Shown: in pieces, positions 28,918 through 40,130 of the stretch
How the letters are laid out: the number at the start of each line of letters is the position of its first letter
How positions within the stretch are numbered: position 1 is the stretch's first letter
NCBI GenBank assembly: GCA_003667245.1
Contig: RCNN01000055.1
Coordinates: 1-64,000 of the forward strand
Reading direction: 5' to 3'
Origin: Heterostelium multicystogenum
Lineage: Eukaryota; Evosea; Eumycetozoa; Acytosteliales; Acytosteliaceae
DNA: 64,000 bases
Position numbers and translations under genes: made by a program
The notes under the pieces: generated by a model
Seen by the model: the letters and a program-made list of their open reading frames with translations, nothing else
Told to the model about the DNA's origin: nothing
The model's database searches: none

Positions 28918-31900
28918 TTTTTATGTTTTTATTATTTATATATTAGTAATATAGTTATATGATATGATGTGTGAGTTTAATTAAAAAAGTTTATATATAT
29001 TTATTTATTAGATAATTAATTATAAAATAACAAATATATATATATTATAAATAAAATATATATGTATAAATATATATTTTTTAAAAGAGAAAAATCAAAA
29101 GTTAAATTATAACTATTAAATAGTTATTTGATATTATTGTTGTTGTTGTTGATATTTGATTACTGTATTGTAATCTTATTTGCTTTACTAGTTTTACTAC
29201 TACTAAGCTGGTCTATCAATATTACTATTTAAGTAAATTGAAAATTATTTGATTATTTAAATGTTTGCTGATTATTGCTTTCTTTATTGTTGTCGGCTTG
29301 TTATTTTAATTAAAGTATCTACTTTTAAAAATTGATAAATTGGTTACTTTTAATATTGTTAACTAATTGCAATAATTAGTAGATTATATGACTGACTGAC
29401 TGATTTGATTGATTTCACTTTATTCTTTCAATCTATTATCTCTATCGTTTTCTTTTGCTTTCTATCTATTTTATCAACACTACTCTATAATAATTAATCA
29501 AAATGTTATAAAATGGTGATAATAATAAATCATTCTACAAAAGAAACAACAATATCAATAATAGTAATAATAATAATAAAGAATAATAGAATAATTATAA
29601 ATAAATGAATATGATTGATTCTATACTTTTTATGTGAGTGTTGAAGCTGTTGCTGTGGATTGATTAATTTATTGATTGTTTGTTATTTAGGAAAGTATTT
29701 AAACCTTAATTAATTGAAAACAATAATATAATGTGAAAATGGTGATAAGTGATGTTGGACTACCCTCTCTCTGCATATAGTGATATCCTATCAAACTATT
29801 ATTATTATTATTATTATGAAGTAACAATCAATTGGGATTAAATTATATTATAATATGATTTAATTTAATCTTCAATTATTGGCAGATAGGACTTCCTATG
29901 TTGTATATTTGTATGTTTGTTAGCTGTGTGTTGTGTTTGTAGTAGTGTTTGTTGTTTTTGGTTTGTTTGAATTAATGGAATAATGTAAATGTTAATGCTA
30001 CTACTAGTGGTAGGTGGGTGACCGATGTGCAGAATGAAATAATATAATAAAATGTCAAACAAGGACCAAAATGTGTGTGTTAATTCTTCACCATTACTAA
30101 GATGACATGTTATTTATTTTATTTAATTTTAATTGATTTATTAATAGTTTTAGGGAACGTTTAAGAAGAAAAAAAAAAACAAAAAAAAAAACTAAAAAAA
30201 CAATCTGAATCAACACAAGTTTTATGAAAGTTGTTTTTACAGGTCATTTCTCACTACATTCATTCTCTACTTTTTCAAGATTAAATTTTAAACCCCTCAA
30301 CGATAAAATTACAAAGATTCCTACCTTTTTTGAAAAAAATCACCATTTGTTTTTTTGTTTTTATCTATCTTTTGATCATCATAGGTTACTTTAAACACAA
30401 TAGGATGATCATGGTGGTGTGTGAGTTGTTAGCCTCGCAAATATAATTATCTTTGGTTATTTTTTGATTTTTATGAATGTATCTTTAAGTTCTTAATTTT
30501 CAGGGTATTTGTGGTGGGAAATAATGCACAATCTATCAATCAATCATAATAATAATTATTATTTGTTTTTGAAGAATTAGACTTTTTGTAGAATGATAGG
30601 TGTGTGGTTAAACTTTAAAGTAAAATCACATGTGATTAATTAAGTAACTTTTCCTCCCTACCTGGGAAATCAAATGCCAATGTTAATGAAGTAGAGAATA
30701 TTAATTAGAATATTCACTTGAAATTTACACTTTTCATGGTAATTCATGTGTATGATTTTAAGATGTTGGGTAGGTAGTATGCTTTTATTCCATTCCATTC
30801 CATTTCATTCCTTTTCTTCTCTTCTCTTCCATTCCCTTTCTCCTCATAGATTATAACATTCAAATAGGTTGTTTTTGACCTATTCGTTAGATATTTGTAT
30901 TTATATTGTTTTGGCGCCAAAACAAATAATTATAATATTATATTATTGTATGTTAAAAAAAACAAAGACAGATAAAACATGATGAATCATCTTGGTCAAA
31001 TAATCCAATCTATTCATATTGTCTTTAATACACAAAGAAAAAGAATGAATGATTACTCAGAAGAGAGTGAGTGAGTGATGTTGAAAGAAAATGACCAGGA
31101 CCAAATCAAAAGCAAGGACGACCTAGAAAGGAGCTCATAAAAATCAACATCCAACATGTTACCCGATTAAATGAAATAGAAGAGTGTACCAATGGCCATC
31201 ATTATGGCTCTTGAAGTGTAGCCCAAATACTGGGAAGTCATTACTAAAGGTAGCCTTGGAAATGATCGATCACTTTCATAGCTATCTATCTATGGTCAAT
31301 GTTCATTTCAGATTGATTCATTTACATTTAAAATGATGATGATGGGATTTTGTTCTTTCTCTAGGACACCATATTAAATTCAAGGAGACAGCAAGCTTTC
31401 CACCAGAGCACACTTGTCTCAGTCGATCGATCAAACAGCAGCCGGTTCCAGTTTTTATACAAAAGTAAATAAAATAAAAAAATTAAATAAAATCATGAAT
31501 ATGAAAAAATGAAAAATGAAAAAAAAGGGTGGGATAGACACCACAACCACAAGATTTTTTTTTGACATTATGAAATACAGTTGGCGCTTTAAATTTTTAG
31601 TTAATGTTGAGTTTTTTTTGGTTTTTGTTTTTTTAAAAATCATCAAACTCTCATATTATTATTTTTATTAATATTTTTAAATCTATTGCTACCAATATAA
31701 TACTATACAATACAATCAATCTATTACTTACTATCATCTTGTTGACTAATTAGTTGTAGCTTCCAACAGTAACCAACAGCATCCTACAGCATCCTACAGC
31801 ATCCAACATCAACAGGAGAAGTGCAATCACTCACCAACAGCAAGATTGATTAATGTAGGTGGTGGAAAGAAATCAAGATTAGATCTATTACTGACATGAT

Positions 31901-32047
31901 TATCTCGATAGATATTGTATTGTATTGGATTAGATTAGATTAGTTTATATTAGATTGGTTTGGATTGATAGTAGATTAGATTGATTCAAAGGATTAGATA
32001 CACTACACTACAGTACAGTGTATTGATTTTGTAAAGAAGCGTTATAA
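28918..32047. other. 3.1 kb gene-free AT-rich stretch with a GC-richer island
   Basis: No supported gene. It is mostly simple AT-rich sequence with A runs (30170-30200) and T runs. A clearly less AT-rich island spans about 31080-31450; its distal part (31378-31465) shares four colinear blocks with 47884-47985 and may be a non-coding RNA gene (separate entry). A short tandem repeat of CAGCATCCTACAG-type units (about 31785-31815) lies in the probable leader of the gene at 32048. Confidence 0.5.
31350..31465 (-). ncRNA. Candidate non-coding RNA A, partner of the island at 47.9 kb
   Basis: A GC-richer patch in AT-rich surroundings with no reading frame. On the minus strand CTTTTGTATAAAA (about 31468-31453) resembles a TATA element, followed by a non-coding segment. 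Blocks ATACAAAAG (31457-31465), CAGCAGC (31436-31442), CCAGAG (31403-31408) and ATTCAAGGAGA (31378-31388), as plus strand, recur in the same order at 47977, 47924, 47907 and 47884. RNA class unknown; end points approximate. Confidence 0.25.
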
Positions 32048-35000
32048 ATGGAATCAGGTGATCACCTTGAGCAACAATCGATTCAGGCACAAGATGAAGT
32101 CGGTAACACTAGCACTACTGAGCAAATGAATGGTGATTCATCGACATCACCTGCAGTTTCTGAATCCACTACAAATGCAGTAGTCGAGGAACAAAACAAA
32201 AAAGAAGAAAATACTACAACAGCAACTACAGTGCCCGCTACAACAACAACTACAACAACAACAACAGTATCAGCAGTAGCACCAAAGAAAACGAGTTCAC
32301 TTAGTGCACCAACAAAAAGTTTGTTGGTAAAACAAAATTCTGCAAAATCATTGTCGACTGGATCAAGTTCACTGAGCAGCTCCACTGCACCAAAGAGAGC
32401 AAGTTTGTCTGCTCCCTCAAGAATTACCACATCGACAGCTTCGACCTCTTCTACAACTCCCACCAGCAGCGGAGCAACTACACCAAGAAAATCGATATTC
32501 AGTAGCACACCAAGTTCAAGTCCATATAGAACAACAACTACCACTACTACAACCATCGCATCAAAATCAACTACTTCCTCACCATCGCTCAGTAAAACCA
32601 GTACATCATCGCCATCATCGAGTAAATCATCAACTTTGACACCAACTCGTACTATTGGAACATTTGGTGGCTCACCACTGCGAACCACAGTGTCATCCCC
32701 ACAGCGTGCCACTCTTCCAAAATCATTCGCACCAACAGCAACAACTCCATCAACACCAACTCGTTCCACTTCCAGTCCTTCGCTCACAAGGCCAACTGGT
32801 AGTCCCTACCTGCCACGTTCAACAACTGGTGGAAGTTCCAGCACTCCAACTACACCTACTACAACCAAAACACCAGTAAGCTCACCATCAACCACTTCAC
32901 AGTCGAAAGAAGATCTGCTCGACTTTTGGAAAAAGAAGGAAATAGAAGGATCACCAAAGAGTGGATCCACTGTATCCTCTCCAAGAGTACGTTCTTCGCC
33001 ACTCTCTACTGGCAGCAGAACTCCAACATCTGCCAGCAAGTTGTCATCCACACCTAAAAGCACTCCACCCTCATCGCCACTTCCAAAGATTGGACAAACT
33101 CTCACAGCTGCTGCATCTGAAGCCACAACCCCCACCAATGGAGTTACCAAAAAGACAACAACTTCATCACCTAGTGTATCTCCTATGACCACTAGAAGCA
33201 AAACATCCACCACTACCACCTCAACAACAAGACCATCATCCTCTGGTAGCTCACGACTGACAACTACAAGCAGCTCCAAATCACCGTCACCCTCCAGCAC
33301 AACACCTCGATCCATATCACCAAGAGCTTCTACCTCTTCACCAACAACAAAAGACAGAAAGCCACCAACTACTCTCACAAAGAGATCATCTTCCACCACA
33401 TTATTATCGAGTGTTTCCAACAAAACAAAGACAGCAACTTCATCAGCACAATCCTCTCCAGCTCCATCACCAAAGCCAGCTTCCCCAGTGCCAGCTGAGC
33501 AACCAAAGACAGTGGTTGAAGAGCCAGTTAGTGTAGAAAATCATTCCACTACTAAAGAGGAGGAAGTCATTGGTGAGCACCAACCAGTATCAGATGTTAA
33601 ATCATTGGAGCAAGAGATTGCTGAAGCAACAAAAGCAGAACAAACCGTTGTCAAGACAACTGAAATCAAAGAGCAACAATCAGAAGAGTTACCAGTTCAA
33701 CAAGAAACATCTGTAGTTTTAGATTCAACTCAACAGCCAGTTGATGATTCAGTTAGAGAGAAGCAGGAAGTAAATCAAGACCAACATTCATCAAACGAAG
33801 AATCAATAGAAAGTACAAAAGAAACTGCAACAAGCGCTGTTAGCAATGAAAAAGGTGATGATGATGATAAAGAGAATCACAAGAAAATCAATGAAATTAA
33901 GAAAGTAGACGATGTAGTTGAAGTAAAAGAGGAAAAGGAAGAAACAGTAGAAGAGCAAGTTAAAACTGATCAAATTGAACCAGTTAATTCTGTTCAAATC
34001 GAGAAATCAGTCGAAGAAGTGAAACCAGTCGAAGAAGTGAAGCCAGTTGAAGAAGTTAAACCAGTTGAAGAAGTGAAGCTAGTTGAAGAAGTGAAACCAG
34101 TTGAAGTCCAACTTAAACAAGAAATTGAGCAAATACCAGAAAAACAACCAGTAGAAGAAGTGAAACCAGTCGAAGAAGTGAAGCCAGCCGAACAAGTGAA
34201 ACCAGTAGAAGAGAAACAAGTTGAAGAGGCAAAGACCACTGAGCAACAACCAGCTTTAGAAAATGGATCTGATAGAACAGTATCAGAGGAGAAATCAACA
34301 CCAACTAAAAAGTTTACACCACCACCTTTGGTTACCTCAGTTTCATCACCCTCCTTGCAACTGCCGAACAAAGACACATCGATCGAAGTCGACAAGTCAG
34401 ACACAAATTCACTCCACTTTCAGTATCAAATGATTCCGACCAACCAAGATCTCTACATTCATCACTTGTTCTTCAATCTAATACACAATCCGCAGCAGCA
34501 ACACCAGCAGCCACAACCACACCTTCAGCTACACCAGCACCTTCCCAACCAGCATTCAAACCAACCCTTCCAAAGCTCAATCTAGTCAACGACACCAAGA
34601 ATATTTGGATGAAAGCATTCAACGCGCTCCCAGTCGGAGTAGATTTGCCACGTTTAGCCAATTGTATTTCTATTTTTTCTGCTGACAATGAAGACCTCAC
34701 AAAGAGTCAAAGCAATGCCAACAAAACAGTTTTCGACATTCTCTGTGCATTAAAAAAATTCTTTGATCCAGAGTTTGTTGTTGACGAACAATTTAAATCG
34801 AAATATAATAGTTTTGAAAGAAATGATGATTCATCATTTATTCCAAAAGTATTAGTAGAATATCTTTCCAATGAATATTCAGAGAACATTGTAAGTACAA
34901 AACCATTTCAAATCGTATCAATGTTGATGGTTATTAATTAATGGTTATTTTTAGTTAAATCTACTTAAAGTTTGTACACAGTCTATTATTGCACCATCTG

Positions 35001-35343
35001 TCATTGAATGTAGAATGGGAATTTGCGGGTATGAGGTTGATCTTTAAAGATGCCGGTGGATCTAGTGGTTGGTCCATCAAGATCAGAAGAGAAGGTGACA
35101 ACATCATTGTTGCACACAGCAAGAAGCAACAGCATTTTCGACATTAGAAAAGAAGATGAGTACTACGAGTTCATTTGGGAATTGGAAATGATTTTCAACC
35201 AAGAGGTCACCGAGATGAAAAATGTATCATTATCTATCTTAGAATTGAATTTCGGTGAAAAAACAAGACCAGAAAAGAAAGAAGAATACTTGACAATATT
35301 TGGAAAGCATTTCAAATCCAATAAACCAAAAGTAGAGATATGA
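32048..35343 (+). CDS. Ser/Thr/Pro-rich low-complexity protein with EEVKPV repeats and a conserved-looking C-terminal domain
   Basis: Family not recognised. Residues 1 to ~480 are Ser/Thr/Pro-rich with many basic SPxR-type patches, as in microtubule- or phosphorylation-regulated disordered proteins. Then comes a Glu/Lys/Val-rich part with about eight tandem (E/V)EEVKPV units at 34010-34215. The last ~220 residues look globular, with SLSILELNFGEKTR near the end and a preceding GGSSGWSIKIRR segment. An intron at about 34890-34953 (GTAAGT...TTTTTAG) lies in this part. One-base shifts occur near 34400, 35020 and 35140. Stop 35341-35343 converges on PRP3. The start ATG at 32048 is the first in a long open frame. 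The C-terminal domain is probably the functional unit, but its role is unknown. Confidence 0.65.
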
Positions 35344-35496
35344 AATTAGAAATAGAAATAAAATAAATAGAAAATAATTAAAATATTTATCCACTACAAG
35401 GCTACAATCGATATCACCATCTGAGTTCCATCAATTTAAACCACTCTTTAGAAATAGTTTGTCAATATATTCTTTATTTATTATGAATATAATGTA

Positions 35497-37598
35497 CTAA
35501 TATAATTCTTTTGCCATCTCCCAATATTGAGGAATATTATGTTCTTGTAGGAATTTTCTGGCTTGTGATTCGGTTTGAGAAAAAAGTTGTTCGAATTTTT
35601 GGAAGTTTTGTTTTCCAATTGGACCTTCCCATACAAGTTGACAGGTGTTTGGTTTGCTTGGATCCTTTGGTTTTGGTATGGTTGCTGAATCATCTTCTGA
35701 TATTTCTTTTGTGATGGGTGGTGGTTCGTCCCATTTTATTCTGTTTGATAGAAGTTTTTTGAATTTTCTGGATGTCTTTTTACCTGCTTCCACAACAATC
35801 AAACAAAAGTTGCTGTTCAAAATAACACATCCTGTTGCTAGTGATTGACGTGCAAACTTGTTGATGGTAGCACGGTGTAGAGGATGGGACAAGTCGTTTA
35901 CTTTGTATATTGAGCAAATCATTTCACGTGAATTGTCGACAGCCAGTTTCTGTTGCTTCTTTTCCTTTCGTTGCTCTGGAGTGAGCATACGCTCATGGTT
36001 ACGCGCCGTGTGTGCTTGCAATCTCTCATCAACAGTTGCTTGCACAGCAGCTGCGATTTGAGTTGGATCTAAAAACTGCTTGGGTTGTAAGGACTTTCAT
36101 AAGATTGGAGAGTTTAACTTTGTCGGGTGGTGGAGCTTCACGTCCATCAAGAATACGCTCCTGTCTCTCCAAAAAGAGTTCACGTCTACGTAGTCTTCTC
36201 ATTCTCTTTCTCTCCTTGAGTGGCGGGATAATGTGAAGTACTGGTGGTGGGCCATTGTCTGCTGGTGCTGCAATTTGTACTGGATGCTCAATATAATTCC
36301 AATCCTCATGATCTAGTAGCTGTGAGTCTTTGTCATTTGCCAATATAGTGTAGATATCGCCATCATGAGAAGTATCCATACTTGATGATTGATCAGAAGT
36401 TGAAGATGCGGGTGGTTTGGATGTCAGTTTTTCCTTCTCGCTTTCCAACAACAGCTCCTTGTCCCACCATTCAATTTTCGGGCACTTCGTCGAGCATATA
36501 GGTTGGTTTGAGATCAAAGATGGTTGAAGAAACCAGCTCTCGCTTGCTCATCTCCTCCTGTAGTTGCTTGATTCTCATTTGCTCTGCTTTCTTTGTGAAT
36601 TTACCTGGCTTTACAAAAAGTGAATGCATCAAGTGTCTTTTTCTTTTTCGGTCCTTTGTTTAATCTGGGATCAAAGAATAAGCTTGTTGACTCTTCGTCA
36701 TCAGCAGCTTTTGGTACGACAGATTCATCATTTACTGTTGTTGTAGTTGTACTGCTTGGTGCTGTTTTGACTTCCTGTGTTGCTACGGGGATAGGCGAAG
36801 TTGCAGCTGGTGAAATGTTGATTACTTGATTATTGTTAATGGATGTTGCATTTTGATTCAATTCTGATTTTCGTGCAGCAATTCTTGCTTTAAGTTCAGC
36901 TATTTTATCAGCTTTTGAAGTGGATGATATTGATGATGATGTTGTTGTATGACCATTGCTATTGTTATTGCTAGCAACAGCTCCATTATTACTACTATTT
37001 GAAGTTGAAGTTGGGTTTAGTGTTTCTTTTGGAGTTGGTTGTTGCGGTGGTGTTGTTGTTGTAGATGATGCTTCATGACCAGCTCTCTCTTTATTGACAT
37101 CATTTTCAATGCTAGACTTAACTCTTTCTGTACTTGATCTATTATATTCTCTATCTCTTTCACTGCTTCTATAGTCTCTTTCTCTGGAAGAATCTATCTC
37201 TTTCTCTGGAGGATCTTCTCTTCCCTGGAGGATCTTTCTCTTTCTCTGAAGATCTTTCTCTTTCTCTTTCCCTGTCTCTGTCTCTGTCTCTGTCTCTATA
37301 GTCTCTATCTCTGTCTCTTCTGTCATATTCTCTATCTCTATAGTCTCTTTCGTCCCTGTAATATCTATCATCTCTAGAGTCTCTGTAATCTCTATCTCTG
37401 TCTCTGTCTCGATAGTCTCTGTCTCGATCTCTGTAGTCTCTGTCTTTTCTTTGTCTCTTTCTGTCGTCTATGTCGTTGTCGTCTCTTTCCCTGTCTCTGC
37501 TGGATCGACCATTGCCAAGATCACTCTTTCCTCTTGCCAGTGGATGAAGATCTCTCTGATGATTCATCAATTGATGAATGATGTCCATTCCTACTCAT
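35497..37598 (-). CDS. prpf3: U4/U6 small nuclear ribonucleoprotein PRP3
   Basis: Spliceosomal protein that binds U4/U6 RNA within the tri-snRNP. The N-terminal third is Arg-Asp/Arg-Glu dipeptide-rich (about 37520-37150), then an Asn/Ser/Thr linker. A PRP3 domain follows (about 36660-36050) with SLFFDPRL, ICSTKCPKIEWWD, the NYIEHP segment and a basic KERKRMRRLRRRELF run. The C-terminal DUF1115-type domain (36045-35497) contains QLVWEGPIGKQNF, diagnostic for PRP3. The ATG at 37596-37598 gives a short Ser-rich start. Frame shifts occur near 37510, 37200, 36600, 36500 and 36070, yet domains line up in order across them. An essential single-copy type gene is unlikely to be dead, which argues for indel errors. 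Confidence 0.88.
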
Positions 37599-37759
37599 TT
37601 TCAAGCAATATCTATTGTGTCAACAACAAATAAAACAGAACTCATCAGAATAGATGATAATTATCCACAGAAATCGCTTTTGAAAAAAAGTATTACTATT
37701 TTGGAAATTCTGTTAATGAAACTATTTATTTACACATAATGAATAAATGAATGAATGAA

Positions 37760-37798
<39 letters not shown>

Positions 37799-38012
37799 AT
37801 GAATGTATTAAGATCAATCAGATAACATTTTCTTCTTTAACTTATATATTAAAAGAGTTTGAAGGCTTAAAATAATATATATATAGAATAAACATTGTTT
37901 CTAATCTTTAATTTTAAAATAAATCTTTTTGATAATTAAATGAGAATTATAGGTAGTTTAAAAAAACTAACATACAAAATTTTATTTTTTTGTTTTTGTT
38001 GAAAACCATCCA
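37599..38012. other. Spacer with tetranucleotide microsatellite
   Basis: Holds PRP3 upstream sequence and an (AAAT/GAAT)n microsatellite at about 37739-37804, roughly 16 units. It ends in the 5' flank of the tRNA-Met gene. No coding signal. Confidence 0.6.
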
Positions 38013-38085
38013 ATCAGGTTAGCTCAGCTGGCAGAGCGTAGGTCTCATAATCCTAAGGTCGTGAGTTCAATCCTCACACTTGATA
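38013..38085 (+). tRNA. Elongator tRNA-Met (CAT anticodon)
   Basis: 73-nt cloverleaf: acceptor arms ATCAGGT (38013-38019) and ACTTGAT (38078-38084), D-arm GCTC/GAGC, anticodon loop CTCATAA (anticodon CAT), and T-arm GTGAG-TTCAATC-CTCAC with a box B match. The anticodon stem has one T-T mismatch at its loop end. The anticodon region is very similar to eukaryotic elongator tRNA-Met. No intron. A retroelement scrap lies about 100 bp downstream. Confidence 0.9.
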
Positions 38086-38159
38086 TTCACAAACAAAAGC
38101 ACATTATGCGCGCATTTTGGTAAAAACCTCAGTATTCTTGACGAAATGTAAGCTGAATG

Positions 38160-38290
38160 ATGCAGGTTAACTAAAGAAAAAAAATCTTCATATGGTTTTG
38201 AGTCTATTGAAAATCTACACAGTACACAGTTTATGGTCTTCTATGAGATGGTTGATGAGGATGAGAATACAAAAATAATGCCATAAAATA
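38160..38290 (-). mobile_element. Relic of non-LTR retrotransposon (zf-RVT region) downstream of tRNA-Met
   Basis: Positions 38189-38262 match 59835-59909 at roughly four of five bases, including a 22-nt block differing at one base, with weaker similarity to about 38290. The 59.8 kb copy encodes the zinc-binding C-terminal part of a LINE-type reverse transcriptase on the minus strand. This copy is riddled with changes and not translatable. It starts about 75-105 bp 3' of tRNA-Met, matching the downstream-of-tRNA habit of dictyostelid TRE3 elements. Confidence 0.65.
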
Positions 38291-38396
38291 CTGAGATCAG
38301 TGAATTGAATAGTTTAATTATAAACAGATTGCTAATAAGACATTTAACAAGAATTATTGATTATAAAATATAGATTTGATTCAATATTCTTTCACT

Positions 38397-40130
38397 TTAT
38401 CCTTCTAATGCAATACATTCTAAAATATGAAGTTGAATACAAACGGTATCATCATCTAAATAACCAAGAGCTGGATCATACAATAATTTCAATTCTATTA
38501 ATCCATTGCCCCACACGCTCTTCTCATAGTTGAAAAGGACATTTGGCGATGATGGATAGTGTTTTGAGAGGGTTTTGTTTTTGTGATTAACCAATGCGAA
38601 AAAGAATGTTGTGTTTCGCAAGAAATCGTAGGACTCCTTCTCTTTGACTCTTATGGGCCTCAAGATAGACCGAGAATGAGTCCGAGTGTTTAGCTTCACC
38701 GGCTGGGTAGGCCCACATTTTCCACTTTAATCCAAGAATCTCGAATGTGTTGCTAACATGCTTTTGTGTCTTGATTGTGCTAAAGTTGTTGATAGTCCAC
38801 GAAACTGATGAGCAGCTTTGGTGGTCAGGACAAGATATGCTATAAACTTCTACACCAGGAGTAGCAGGTGGATTTTGTTTTTTCACGTGGTTGAAAGCGA
38901 TGATTGGCCAACGAGTGTATCTCCAATGGGTATAATTTAGGTTTGGAAAGGAATCTGTATGCCTCCATCAACAAAATTTGAAGGTACAATATTCTTAGGT
39001 TCAACAATTGTAACTAAATCTTCGTATTCCATCATGGGGAAACGAATCAAATGGAAAATCTCTGAAATGACTTCCTGTTGGCTGCTGTCGGAGCTGTCTT
39101 TTATATTATATCTAATCCATTCGATAGAAGCCTTGAAAATATCAATTTCTTTAATAAATACATCATTACTCTTTAATATACGGATGAGTAGATCTTTTGA
39201 TAATTTATAAACTCGATTGATTTGTAAAAAGTATGTAGAGTTGCGAACTGCTTGATCTTTATAAAGATTATTTAATTCGCTACAAATAACTAAATTTTCC
39301 TGTAAAAATTGTGTATTAGTACTAAGATGGAATATGAATAGTTGGTAGATGACTTCTTACATCAAATAAGAAACTTTCCAATACTTCGTTGTCGAGTTTC
39401 TTGATAAACTCGGCACAGATTTGCTTACCATCCTCCAAAAGGAACTGGTCGCAAACCAAAAATAATTGATTCAAAGAATCATTGTGAATTCTGAGTTGTG
39501 AAGTGTATAGAAACATTAAGATCTCGAAAAATACTCCAACGGGTACATTCTGTATGGTGATTTCTTGCTGTGTGGTCTCACGCATTCCGTTGGTTAACAT
39601 CATTCTAAAGTAATCTGATTTACATTGTATCTTTGATTTGTGTGCATATATTCTAATTTCCTCACTTCCAGCACCATCACTGCTTTCTAATATATGATTG
39701 CTGCTGGTGTTATCGATCAAAGACTCAGCTGTACTGTTTGGTAAGAGAAAAGTGAGATCATGTGTACTATTCTTTTGGAATGATGGTTGTATAAAATGAA
39801 TATTGGAAGTGGAATTGTTGCTACTATCAACGTCATCAGATGACGACGACGATGAAGAAGAAGCAGAGGGAGTCACATTATTACTTGGTTGATCACTGTT
39901 AGAAGGAGATGAAATTGATAAAGATGTTGGTACAGGTAGTTGTGATGCTGTTGCTGACACCACTGGTGAAGATGAAGCTTGTTGGAAATTTTGATTCCCT
40001 AAAATTTTAAAAAAAACAAAGTATTAGTATATTTTTTGGCATTTTAAATCTAACTTTTTAAGTTTTAAGAGATGGATGACCTACCTATATTAAGATTATC
40101 AAAATCAACAGGAAACTTTAAAATATCCAT
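38397..40130 (-). CDS. BTB-BACK-MATH protein (probable cullin-3 adaptor)
   Basis: Exon 1 (40130-40085) is spliced across 39999-40084 to a Ser-rich segment and a BTB/POZ domain (about 39790-39370: DLTFLL, IYAHKSKIQCKSDYFRMML, FLYTSQLRI). A second GT-AG intron (about 39296-39362) leads into a BACK-like helical domain (about 39295-38960). A MATH/TRAF-like domain follows (about 38830-38400: SWTINNFSTI, WKMWAYPAG, DSFSVYLEA). BTB binds cullin-3 and MATH binds substrates in ubiquitin ligases. Domain order is the reverse of animal SPOP (MATH-BTB). Frame shifts near 38930 and 38660. The stop at 38397-38399 follows a plausible MATH end. Confidence 0.82.

Noticed and set aside
32083..33423. Long antisense Val-rich frames opposite the Ser/Thr-rich gene
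   Set aside because: Antisense image of Thr/Ser codon runs.
37739..37804. Tetranucleotide array as a CRISPR-like or functional repeat
   Set aside because: A plain (AAAT/GAAT)n microsatellite with no spacers; no CRISPR array exists in this window.
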